From the NCBI RefSeq assembly GCF_025460835.1, contig NZ_JAMXAY010000044.1, forward strand, positions 1-38,780: DNA of 38,780 bases, given 5' to 3'. This document shows positions 8,899 to 16,261 of the stretch, one piece after another; position 1 is the first letter of the stretch, and the number at the start of each line of letters is the position of its first letter. This stretch comes from Parapedobacter soli (GTDB taxonomy: Bacteria > Bacteroidota > Bacteroidia > Sphingobacteriales > Sphingobacteriaceae). The notes beneath the pieces were generated by a model, which saw only the letters and a list, made by a program, of their open reading frames with translations, ran no database searches and was not told where the DNA came from. A program made the translations under genes and the position numbers.

Positions 8899-9987
8899 GT
8901 GAAGCTCGAGTCTCCGGAAATACTTTATATCGACGATGAAGCCAACAACTTGATCAGTTTTAAGGCTACGTTCAGGTACCGGTATACGGTTCATACGGCG
9001 GTGAGTACGGCCGAGGCCCGGGAAATATTGGGTCAGAATCCGAATATACGGGTGATTTTCTGCGACCAACGGATGCCCGGCGAAACGGGTATCGAATTCC
9101 TGCATGAGGTGAGGCAGAAGTACCCATTGCCGGTGAGGATTCTCTTGACGGCCTACGCCGATCTGGAAACGGTTGTAGATGCGGTGAATAAAGGGCATAT
9201 TTTCCGGTTTGTGCGGAAGCCATGGGTAGAGGAGGAGATTATCTCTTCAATCGAAGAAGCCAACAAGTTTTTCATTACCGACTCGATGCTGGCCATCCGG
9301 AATGAGGAGCTACAAAAAGCCTATGACGAACTGGATAAGTTTGCATACAGTGTCAGCCACGACCTCCGCGACCCTCTCACAGGTGTACTGTCGGCTATAA
9401 AGTTGGCATTGGAATTCGATTCTGTCGAGCGCATACACGAAATCCTGGCACTTATGGAAAGCTCGGTGCTGAGGCTGAATACCTATATCAACAGTTTGCA
9501 CGACTATTACTTGCTGAAGCGGGGGGAATTGACTATCTCTGATATTAATTTTGATGCCCTTCTTGAGTATCTGAAAAGTTTTTACAGTATCTATAGCCAG
9601 AATAACAGTGTAGCGTTCACGATCAGGAGTAATCAGCAGGAAGAGTTTAAGAGCGATGAGACAACCCTGAAATTGATCTTACACAACCTGGTATCCAATG
9701 CTTTCAAATACCAAAAGCAAGACGGCGATAATAAATCGGTCGAGCTATCGGTGGATGTGAAAGGAGGAAAGGCAACGATATGTGTCAAGGATACGGGGAT
9801 AGGTATTGCTACTGGAGATATCGGTGAGATTTTTAAATTGTTTTTTAGGGGTAGCGACCAAGCTGAAGGGACGGGATTCGGGCTTTACAATGTGAAGAGT
9901 GCGTTGGCTAAACTTCGCGGCGAGATAGAGGTCAAGTCGGAACATGGGGTGGGTACGACGTTCATCGTAACGATTCCAAGTAAGTAA
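8899..9987 (+). CDS. Hybrid protein: N-terminal receiver domain and C-terminal histidine kinase
   Basis: This 362-residue cytoplasmic protein starts with a receiver domain (about 7-125) holding the acidic pair D12-D13, the phosphoacceptor D56 in CDQRMPG and the conserved Lys in FVRKPW. A helix links it to a HisKA domain with YSVSHDLRDP (His154) and a HATPase domain with NLVSNAFKYQ, DTGIGI and GTGFGLYNV. Receiver-first, kinase-second proteins can relay or tune a signal instead of acting on DNA. The reading frame starts with GTG; no better start is visible. It follows the 7TM-DISM kinase on the same strand. Its receiver is strikingly similar to the stand-alone receiver encoded convergently just downstream (both contain NNLISFKATFR), so the two are recent paralogues and may compete for the same phosphodonor. 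Confidence 0.93.
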   Translation: MKLESPEILYIDDEANNLISFKATFRYRYTVHTAVSTAEAREILGQNPNIRVIFCDQRMPGETGIEFLHEVRQKYPLPVRILLTAYADLETVVDAVNKGHIFRFVRKPWVEEEIISSIEEANKFFITDSMLAIRNEELQKAYDELDKFAYSVSHDLRDPLTGVLSAIKLALEFDSVERIHEILALMESSVLRLNTYINSLHDYYLLKRGELTISDINFDALLEYLKSFYSIYSQNNSVAFTIRSNQQEEFKSDETTLKLILHNLVSNAFKYQKQDGDNKSVELSVDVKGGKATICVKDTGIGIATGDIGEIFKLFFRGSDQAEGTGFGLYNVKSALAKLRGEIEVKSEHGVGTTFIVTIPSK

Positions 9988-10027
9988 ACAAGCAGTAACC
10001 TGGCGCTGGTACAGGCAAAGGGCTTCG

Positions 10028-10489
10028 CTAAGAAAGCAGCTTCTGCCTGAGCAGAAATTCGAGCTGTTCGTTGGTGACTTCGAGCTGCGAAAAGGATTCT
10101 TTTATTTTCTGCCGCTCAGACAATATTTCATACGCCCTTTGTATGGTATCATCCAGCTCTTCTTCACTCCAGGGCTTACTTAGGTAATGGAATATTTTCC
10201 CTTTGTTTACCGCGTCTACCACTGCGCCCATGTCGGCATAGCCGGTCAGTAAAATCCGCATAGGTTCGGGGTTGATTTTGATAACCTCTTCGAGGAATTC
10301 AACACCAGTCATCTGGGGCATCCGCTGGTCAGTAATGATAATGTCTATCGGATGCTGTTTGACGATTTCCATGGCGTCAATACCACTCAAAGCGGTATAT
10401 ATCTTATATTTCAGACGAAAAGTGGCTTTGAAAGAAATCAAGTTGTTTTCTTCGTCGTCTACATATAGAACGGAAATTTTCGCTTCCAT
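10028..10489 (-). CDS. Single-domain response regulator with a short helical tail
   Basis: This 153-residue protein is almost entirely a receiver domain (about 5-122): acidic pocket D11-D12, phosphoacceptor D54 in TDQRMPQM, conserved Thr in LLTGYAD and Lys in LSKPW. The last 30 residues form a charged helix without a DNA-binding or enzymatic domain. It therefore probably acts by protein contact, as a CheY-like output or a phosphate sink. It is convergent to the receiver-kinase gene with a 40-base gap, and its first half closely resembles that protein's receiver. This places it functionally with the block at 4.8-10 kb despite its opposite strand. Its promoter should lie in the following non-coding region, but I find no consensus match there. 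Confidence 0.92.
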   Translation of the reverse strand: MEAKISVLYVDDEENNLISFKATFRLKYKIYTALSGIDAMEIVKQHPIDIIITDQRMPQMTGVEFLEEVIKINPEPMRILLTGYADMGAVVDAVNKGKIFHYLSKPWSEEELDDTIQRAYEILSERQKIKESFSQLEVTNEQLEFLLRQKLLS

Positions 10490-10772
10490 GTTTAATACGT
10501 TCTTTAATCTCCAGGGTAGTTTTTACTACGCAGTTTTTATATTACGCTCGTGGAGAATTTCCTGTTGATAGCCTTTACTTATCCGGCAAGGTAATCTTTT
10601 TCCCAACCAAGTTACTAATTTTTGAACTCAAATAGTCAATAATCTATAATAATAAAAAAAAGTCAGCCCAAAAAGGCAGTTTTTGTAACAAGTTCATTTA
10701 CTCGCAACGGGAATATATTCGTGTAAAGATAAAAATTATCTTAATAGTTTATCGTTGCGGGCGTGTGATTAT
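10490..10772. other. Non-coding spacer between the response regulator and the tsf terminator
   Basis: These roughly 280 AT-rich bases contain no convincing gene. Near the response-regulator side, TCTCCA (about 10510) and TGGAGA (about 10551) can pair around a small inner hairpin GTAGT/ACTAC, which would lie in the 5' leader of the response-regulator transcript. I find no exact TAnnTTTG match on the reverse strand here, so the promoter is unresolved. Confidence 0.4.
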
Positions 10773-10813
10773 AAGCCCATCCATCCGCATGGGGAATGTG
10801 GATGGATGGGCTT
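10773..10813 (-). terminator. Terminator hairpin of the ribosomal operon
   Basis: An 18-base-pair stem (10773-10790 with 10796-10813, one G-U pair, loop GGGGA) lies 55 bases past the tsf stop. The core arms are AAGCCCATCCATCC and its exact complement. The U-run on the reverse strand is weak, but the stem is very strong and there is no other candidate for ending the rplM-rpsI-rpsB-tsf transcript. Confidence 0.75.
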
Positions 10814-10867
10814 CTGAATGATCTGAAACGGCAACGGCGCGGTAGAGACAGTTGCCGCTTACGGGTT

Positions 10868-11707
10868 TTAAGCGCCTAATTGGACCCGTTTGAAGACCGT
10901 TACGGTCAATCCTTTCGAAACGCTATCCAAAAACTGTGCGATGTTTTTTGATGAGTCTTTCACAAATTCCTGGTTCAGGAGTGTAGACTCCTTATAGAAT
11001 TTATTGAGTTTGCCCTGCGCAATTTTTTCAACCATTTCTTCGGGCTTGCCTTCTGCACGGATTTGCTCTTTGGCGATTTCCAGTTCGCGTTCGACAGTTT
11101 TTGTGTCTACGTCACTTTTGTCTATGGCCACCGGATTCATTGCCGCGATCTGCATGGCCACATCTTTGCCGGCTTCGTCGCTACCGTCCACCGCGCTGCT
11201 GAGGCCTACCAATACCCCCAAGCGGTAGTTGCCATGGATATAGGCGACTACTTTTTCTGCTTCTACTGTTTCGTATTTTGACACATCGATTTTCTCACCG
11301 ATTTTGCCGGTTTGGTCGAGCAGTAGGTCGGCGATTTTCACGCCGCTTATTTCCAGTTGTTTCAATGCTTCGAGCGATGCGGGGGCGTGTGCTACGGCGG
11401 CGTCAGCAATACTTTCGCCGAATGCGATAAAGTCTGCATTCTTTGCCACAAAGTCGGTCTCGCAATTCAGTTCGATGACGAATCCTTTTTTCCCGTCGGC
11501 TGTTGTTTTTGCAATAACTACGCCCTCATTCGAGTCGCGGTCTTGGCGGCTGGCAGCCACCTTAGCACCCTTTTTACGTAAGTAATCGATTGCTGCTTGG
11601 AAATCACCGTTTGCTTCGATTAGTGCCTTTTTGCAATCCATCATGCCCGCACCTGTTTGTTGGCGCAGCTTGTTTACGTCTGATGCTGAAATCTGTACTG
11701 TAGACAT
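10868..11707 (-). CDS. tsf: Translation elongation factor Ts
   Basis: This 279-residue protein is EF-Ts, which reloads EF-Tu with GTP. The N-terminal UBA-like domain carries the family signature VNKLRQQTGAGMMDCKKAL, and the core follows with GVVIAKTTADGKKGFVIELNCETDFVAKN. The length is usual for the family. It is the last gene of a reverse-strand operon after rpsB, a near-universal arrangement in bacteria. The 130-base gap to rpsB contains a terminator-like hairpin, so tsf expression may be set partly by read-through. A strong hairpin closes the operon downstream. Confidence 0.98.
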   Translation of the reverse strand: MSTVQISASDVNKLRQQTGAGMMDCKKALIEANGDFQAAIDYLRKKGAKVAASRQDRDSNEGVVIAKTTADGKKGFVIELNCETDFVAKNADFIAFGESIADAAVAHAPASLEALKQLEISGVKIADLLLDQTGKIGEKIDVSKYETVEAEKVVAYIHGNYRLGVLVGLSSAVDGSDEAGKDVAMQIAAMNPVAIDKSDVDTKTVERELEIAKEQIRAEGKPEEMVEKIAQGKLNKFYKESTLLNQEFVKDSSKNIAQFLDSVSKGLTVTVFKRVQLGA

Positions 11708-11757
11708 TCTATTTTCCTTTGTTTAAAATACCTAATTTAATTTATACCATATTGGAT

Positions 11758-11824
11758 AAAAAAACCGGATGTACCTAGGTTGACGGAGGTCCGAATCCCT
11801 TCCCGCGCCCCGTTGTCCATCCGG
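11758..11824 (-). terminator. Terminator-like element between rpsB and tsf
   Basis: Read on the reverse strand, CCGGATG (11818-11824) pairs with CATCCGG (11765-11771) and is followed at once by seven U residues (11758-11764). The loop of 46 bases is G-rich and may fold further. The U-run directly after the stem is what an intrinsic terminator shows. Its position inside the operon suggests partial termination or attenuation. Confidence 0.55.
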
Positions 11825-11837
11825 CTTTGAAAAGAAG

Positions 11838-12704
11838 TTATTCTCCGTCCTGGCTGCCTTCTACGTCGGCGTCTGCCTCAGCTTTTGCTTTACGGGGGCG
11901 CTTTCCGCCAGCCTCCGTTTCGGCCTTAGGTGCCGCTTCCACTTCTGCTTCTTCGCCATTGTCTATTTTGGCTTTAGCAGCTGCAGCTTCCCGCTCAGCT
12001 TCTTCTTCTTTGTCGCGTTTACGTTCTTCAAGTCCTTCCTGAATGGCCTTTCCAATGATTTCGGTGATAAGTGCGATTGACTTAGACGCGTCATCATTGG
12101 ACGGAACCGGGAAATCGATGTTTGTAGGGTCCGAGTTGGTGTCTACCATGGCAAACGTAGGGATGTTCAGCTTTAGTGCCTCACTTACGGCGATGTGTTC
12201 TTTCTTCACGTCGATAATGAAAAGGGCGGCCGGTAAGCGGTTTAGGTCGGCAATGCCTCCCAACAAGGTTTCCAATTTGACACGCTCGCGTTGTATCATC
12301 AATTTTTCTTTTTTCGATAATACATCAAATGTGCCGTCTTTGGTCATTTTGTCGATGTTAGACATCTTCTTGATAGACTTGCGTACTGTTGCAAAGTTGG
12401 TAAGCATCCCACCCAGCCAACGCTCGGTTACGTAGGGCATGTTTACAGCCTTTGCTTGCTCGGCAACAATTTCTTTCGCCTGTTTCTTGGTGGCTACAAA
12501 AAGCACTTTCCTTCCCGATTTCACCACCTGCTTGATTGCCGAGGCTGCCTCTTCCAGTTTGGTAAGGGTTTTATTTAAGTCGATGATATGGATGCCGTTG
12601 CGTTCCATGAAAATGTACTTGGCCATTTTCGGGTCCCATTTGCGGGTAAGGTGACCGAAGTGTACACCTGCATCCAATAACTCTTGATATGTAGTTCTTG
12701 CCAT
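11838..12704 (-). CDS. rpsB: 30S ribosomal protein S2
   Basis: This 288-residue protein is S2, needed for joining S1 and completing the small subunit. The N-terminus LLDAGVHFGHLTRKWDPKM and the central FVATKKQAKEIV and NMPYVTERWLGGMLTNF segments are diagnostic. After about residue 225 there is a low-complexity tail of some 60 residues rich in Glu, Ala and Lys, ending in alternating basic and acidic stretches. Such tails occur in Bacteroidota S2 and make the protein longer than the 241 residues of E. coli. The gene starts 21 bases after rpsI, so it is cotranscribed. Confidence 0.98.
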   Translation of the reverse strand: MARTTYQELLDAGVHFGHLTRKWDPKMAKYIFMERNGIHIIDLNKTLTKLEEAASAIKQVVKSGRKVLFVATKKQAKEIVAEQAKAVNMPYVTERWLGGMLTNFATVRKSIKKMSNIDKMTKDGTFDVLSKKEKLMIQRERVKLETLLGGIADLNRLPAALFIIDVKKEHIAVSEALKLNIPTFAMVDTNSDPTNIDFPVPSNDDASKSIALITEIIGKAIQEGLEERKRDKEEEAEREAAAAKAKIDNGEEAEVEAAPKAETEAGGKRPRKAKAEADADVEGSQDGE

Positions 12705-12725
12705 TTTTCTGTTTTCCTTAAAAGA

Positions 12726-13112
12726 TTAACGTTTACTGAATTGGAACTTCCTGCGCGCTTTGCGGCGTCCTGGTTTTTTACGCTCTACCATGCGGTCGTC
12801 GCGTGTTACCAATCCTTTCGCCCGCAGAGCAGGTTTTACCTCCGGGTCTAGCGTGATCAATGCTTTGGCTATTGCTAGGCGTACTGCCTCAGCCTGCCCT
12901 TTGATACCGCCACCGGCTACGTTAACCTTTACGTCATAGTTGCCGGTTGCACCGGCTACTTCTGTACTTTGGGTTACAATATATTGCAATGGCAAGGTGG
13001 GGAAATATTCCTTGTAATCTTTGCCGTTTACGGTGATGTTACCGCTGCCAGCGCTCAGGTAAATGCGGGCTACTGCGGTTTTTCTTCTTCCTGAAGTGTT
13101 AGTTGTCGACAT
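12726..13112 (-). CDS. rpsI: 30S ribosomal protein S9
   Basis: This 128-residue protein is S9, which reaches into the P site with its basic C-terminal tail. The N-terminal GRRKTAVARIYL, the central GGGIKGQAEAVRLAIAKAL and the C-terminal RKKPGRRKARRKFQFSKR segments are all typical, and the terminal Lys-Arg that touches tRNA is present. It begins 11 bases after rplM ends and is part of the same transcript. Confidence 0.98.
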   Translation of the reverse strand: MSTTNTSGRRKTAVARIYLSAGSGNITVNGKDYKEYFPTLPLQYIVTQSTEVAGATGNYDVKVNVAGGGIKGQAEAVRLAIAKALITLDPEVKPALRAKGLVTRDDRMVERKKPGRRKARRKFQFSKR

Positions 13113-13123
13113 GTTGTTGCTCC

Positions 13124-13567
13124 TTAGAATTTAACAGTTTTTGGATTTTGCGCTGCATGGGGGTGTTCGCTTCCCGCATATACATACAGGTTCTTGAACA
13201 AGGCACGCCCCAACCGATTTTTGGGCAGCATACCCCGTACGGCTTTTTCCACAATGCGTGTAGGATGTTTCGCCAACAATTCTTTAGGAGAACTGAAACG
13301 CTGGCCACCCGGGTAACCCGTATACCGCTGGTATACTTTGTCTTCGAGCTTGTTGCCAGTCAACTTTACTTTGTCTGCGTTGATCACGATCACGTTGTCG
13401 CCGCAGTCTACGTGTGGGGTGTACGAAGGCTTGTGTTTCCCCCGGATTACCTTGGCAATCTGGGATGACAAGCGCCCCAAAATCTCGCCCTCAGCGTCAA
13501 CAACAATCCACTCCTTGTTGACGGTGCTTTTGTTGGCAGAGACAGTTTTGTAACTTAACGTATTCAC
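13124..13567 (-). CDS. rplM: 50S ribosomal protein L13
   Basis: L13 is an early-assembly protein of the large subunit. I place the start at a GTG (13565-13567) giving 147 residues beginning MNTLSYKTVSANK, which matches the usual start and length in Bacteroidota; a longer frame reaches back to 13627 but its extra 20 residues are AT-rich leader and overlap the promoter region. Diagnostic segments are WIVVDAEGEILGRL, IRGKHKPSYTPHVDCGD, HPTRIVEKAVRGMLPKN and LKVYAGSEHPH-like YVYAGSEHPHAAQ. It leads the rplM-rpsI-rpsB-tsf operon and has a well-formed promoter. Confidence 0.96.
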   Translation of the reverse strand: MNTLSYKTVSANKSTVNKEWIVVDAEGEILGRLSSQIAKVIRGKHKPSYTPHVDCGDNVIVINADKVKLTGNKLEDKVYQRYTGYPGGQRFSSPKELLAKHPTRIVEKAVRGMLPKNRLGRALFKNLYVYAGSEHPHAAQNPKTVKF

Positions 13568-13624
13568 TTGCTTTGTTTTGAAATAATTAATAAATATATT
13601 TAGCCCCTTTGTTTTAAGGGACTG

Positions 13625-13656
13625 CAAAGGTACGACAATAATATTTATTTTTCAAA
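13625..13656 (-). promoter_or_regulatory. Promoter of the rplM-rpsI-rpsB-tsf operon
   Basis: On the reverse strand, TTTG (13653-13656) and TACCTTTG (13625-13632) are separated by 20 bases, fitting the Bacteroidota TTG / TAnnTTTG promoter very well. The leader to the GTG start would be about 50 bases. A small hairpin, CCCTT (13605-13609) with AAGGG (13616-13620), lies at its very 5' end. Confidence 0.8.
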
Positions 13657-13659
13657 GTT

Positions 13660-15408
13660 ATGTGGCGAGTAATAATCAAGGTATCACGTGTTTTGATGGT
13701 GGTAGGTAGTTTATGGTGTGTTGTGGAGCCTGTCTCTGCCCAAGAAACTTCGGTGCCTGGCGCCCAGGGGGCTACAGATAGCCTGTTGGCACAGAAGCTG
13801 TATGCCAAGGCACTCGAGCAAAAATCGTCAGGGCAGCTGGCACTGGCCGAAAAGACGCTCGAAGAGGTCGTAAAACTACAGCCCGGCAAAGAAGAGGCGT
13901 ATTTCCAATTAGCCCAGCTGCACCTCGGGAATGGGGACCTTTCCGCAGCTGCCGAGGCGGCATTGCGCGCAGCACAGCTCGATCCAGACAGCGAACAGTA
14001 CTGGACCGTGGTGATGGACGTGTACCGTAAAACGGGCAATATAAAGGCCATGCCCTCCGTGTTGGACGAGCTTATCCGGCTCAACCCGGAGAAAGTGGAT
14101 TACTACCATGAAAAGGCGTATGCATTGTTTTTAGATAAAAAGTATGAGGCGGCATTGGCTACGTGCGATACAATAACTGCGCGGTTTGGGAATATCGAAG
14201 AGCAGCATTTTACCAAGCATCAGATTTACCTGGCACAGGGCGATACAAGTGCGGCGATAAACGAACTGGAGATACTGGTGTCGAAAAAGCCAGACGACAA
14301 GAGGGCCTATATTCTTTTGGCCGAGCTATATACCGGTATTGACGAAGCTAAGAAAGCCCACGCCATCTTGGATAAGGCCGCTATTACCTTTCCCGACGAG
14401 CCGCTTGTCTTGCTGGGCAAGGCGGATGTTTTCCTGGCCATGGGGAAGCAGCGGCAAGCTTACGACTATTTACAGAAGGCGTTCCGCAGCGATAGTCTGG
14501 GGATCGATGCTAAAGCGGGTATTCTCTATAATACATTGGCCAACAAGCGGCGCCCGCTTGACCAGACATACGTGACAGCGCTGTCGGACCTATTTGCCGA
14601 GACCTATCCGAAGGAGGCAAAAGCACATGCCGTACGGGGCGATGTGTATACGCAGCTGCAAAAGCCGGAAGAGGCCCGCCGTGCGTATCTGGATGCACTG
14701 GATATCAACCGATATATTGAAGGCATTTGGCAGCAGTTATTGCAGGTGGAACTCCAGCTGGGCCGGTATAGCGATGTGGAGGCTCACGGCAAGGAGGCAC
14801 TGGCCTTATTTCCTAACCAGCCGCTGATCCTCTTTTTCACCGGGCATGGTTATTTGGGTGGCAAGCGTTACCAAGAAGCCCGGAAATACCTGGAAGCCGC
14901 ACTGAACCGGGCAGATGATGAACATACTCCTTTTTTGACCCAGCTATACAGCAGCTTGGGTGATGTTTATAATGCCCTGGATATGTATGCCGAATCCGAT
15001 GTGGCTTACGAAGAGGCTATCGCGATGGATAGTACAAATGCCTATGCCCTGAATAATTATGCCTATTACTTGGCGCTCCGCAAACATAACCTATCGCGGG
15101 CTGCCGAGATGTCAAAACGGTCTAACGAATTGACTCCCGACTATCCGTCATACCAAGACACTTATGCATGGGTGCTGTTCCAACAGGGCGATTATGAAAC
15201 GGCGCTCACCTGGATAGAAAAGGCGATCGGCAGCGCTGACGAGGCATCGGAGACCCTGCTGGAGCACTATGGCGATATCCTGGCCAAGCTGGGGCGCATA
15301 AGCAAAGCCGTTACGCAGTGGAAGAAAGCGAAAAGTCTTTCGGAGTCGGTCGGCAAGGATATTGATAAATTATCAAAAAAAATTGACGCGAAACGGTACA
15401 TTGATTAA
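13660..15408 (+). CDS. TPR-repeat protein, secreted or periplasmic
   Basis: This 582-residue protein begins with a signal peptide (about 1-27, ending VSAQ) followed almost entirely by tetratricopeptide repeats, with recognisable units such as EAYFQLAQLHLGNGDLSAA, DKRAYILLAELYTGIDEA and NAYALNNYAYYLALRKHNL. TPR superhelices act as protein-binding scaffolds. It starts a forward operon: the DUF4292 lipoprotein overlaps its 3' end and an EnvC-like LytM protein follows. This order is familiar in Bacteroidota and suggests a role in envelope biogenesis, though the partner is unknown to me. It diverges from the ribosomal operon with about 90 bases between start codons. Confidence 0.9.
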   Translation: MWRVIIKVSRVLMVVGSLWCVVEPVSAQETSVPGAQGATDSLLAQKLYAKALEQKSSGQLALAEKTLEEVVKLQPGKEEAYFQLAQLHLGNGDLSAAAEAALRAAQLDPDSEQYWTVVMDVYRKTGNIKAMPSVLDELIRLNPEKVDYYHEKAYALFLDKKYEAALATCDTITARFGNIEEQHFTKHQIYLAQGDTSAAINELEILVSKKPDDKRAYILLAELYTGIDEAKKAHAILDKAAITFPDEPLVLLGKADVFLAMGKQRQAYDYLQKAFRSDSLGIDAKAGILYNTLANKRRPLDQTYVTALSDLFAETYPKEAKAHAVRGDVYTQLQKPEEARRAYLDALDINRYIEGIWQQLLQVELQLGRYSDVEAHGKEALALFPNQPLILFFTGHGYLGGKRYQEARKYLEAALNRADDEHTPFLTQLYSSLGDVYNALDMYAESDVAYEEAIAMDSTNAYALNNYAYYLALRKHNLSRAAEMSKRSNELTPDYPSYQDTYAWVLFQQGDYETALTWIEKAIGSADEASETLLEHYGDILAKLGRISKAVTQWKKAKSLSESVGKDIDKLSKKIDAKRYID

Positions 15409-16174
15409 GGCAGCTGCTTTATGCTCATTATTGGCAGTTGTGCTGGCGTGCGGAACAAAGAAGCCGATTGCCTCGTCGGGTGGTGAAATGCGCGTTTCGG
15501 CAGCAGTCCGGACAGCCGTGTTGGCCCGGGTGGCTGAGCAGCAGCCGCAATACGCTACGTTCAGTGGCCGTGCCAAGACCAACCTCACCATCAACGAGAA
15601 GGACCAGTATGACGTAACCGCCCAGGTACGTATGGTGCGAGATGAAGCGATCTGGATTTCCGTAACAGCCGTGATGGGTATCGAGGTGGCAAGGCTACTC
15701 ATCACACCCGACAGCATCAAAATCATCAACCGATTGCGGGCCGAATACGTTCAGAAACCCTTTTCCTACCTGCATCAATTCGTGAATAGCGACGTGGATT
15801 TTCTAAATATTCAGCAATTGCTGCTAGGTGGGGTTGCCCATCAGCTTGGGGGGGATGACGTAACGGTTTGGCAGGGGAGCTACGGGTACGTACTGCAGAA
15901 GGAGACCAACGGTTTGCAGTATGAGGTGCGGTTGGATAACGATTACCAAAACAGTTACACGTCAATTGCGGAGCCCGACTACGGGCAGCGGTTGGAGGCT
16001 TCCTATGCCGATTACCAGGCATCGGCAAGCAACCCCTTTCCTTACCAAATGGAAATTTCCATTGCCGCGCCGCGGTTGACCCTGCAGTCTGAGATGAAAT
16101 ATAGTAAGGCGGCCTACGATGAAAAGGTGGAACTGCCGTTCAGTATCCCGCCGAGATACACGGAGGTTCAATAA
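15362..16174 (+). CDS. DUF4292 lipoprotein (LolA/LolB-like fold)
   Basis: This roughly 270-residue protein has a lipoprotein signal with the lipobox VVLACG. The mature part shows alternating beta strands (TFSGRAKTNLTI, VTAQVRMVRDEAIWISV, VARLLITPDSIKIINR) that fit the DUF4292 family, thought to adopt a LolA/LolB-like half barrel that holds acyl chains. Start choice is uncertain: TTG at 15362 gives a 47-base overlap with the TPR gene, whereas TTG at 15401 gives a shorter and more typical lipoprotein signal (MIKAAALCSLLAVVLAC) with an 8-base overlap. No in-frame ATG precedes the signal. Its place between the TPR and EnvC-like genes suggests outer-membrane or lipoprotein maintenance. Confidence 0.85.
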   Translation: MINYQKKLTRNGTLIKAAALCSLLAVVLACGTKKPIASSGGEMRVSAAVRTAVLARVAEQQPQYATFSGRAKTNLTINEKDQYDVTAQVRMVRDEAIWISVTAVMGIEVARLLITPDSIKIINRLRAEYVQKPFSYLHQFVNSDVDFLNIQQLLLGGVAHQLGGDDVTVWQGSYGYVLQKETNGLQYEVRLDNDYQNSYTSIAEPDYGQRLEASYADYQASASNPFPYQMEISIAAPRLTLQSEMKYSKAAYDEKVELPFSIPPRYTEVQ

Positions 16175-16261
16175 TGCGGAACGATGCATGGTTTTCGGGG
16201 CAGATTTATTACTTTCGCAAACAATAATGAGCGGGTGGCACGGTTATAAAGTGGTATATTG

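Noticed and set aside
13568-13627. Longer L13 start giving 20 extra N-terminal residues
   Set aside because: The extra residues are AT-rich leader sequence, exceed the family length, and would place the start at the predicted transcription start.
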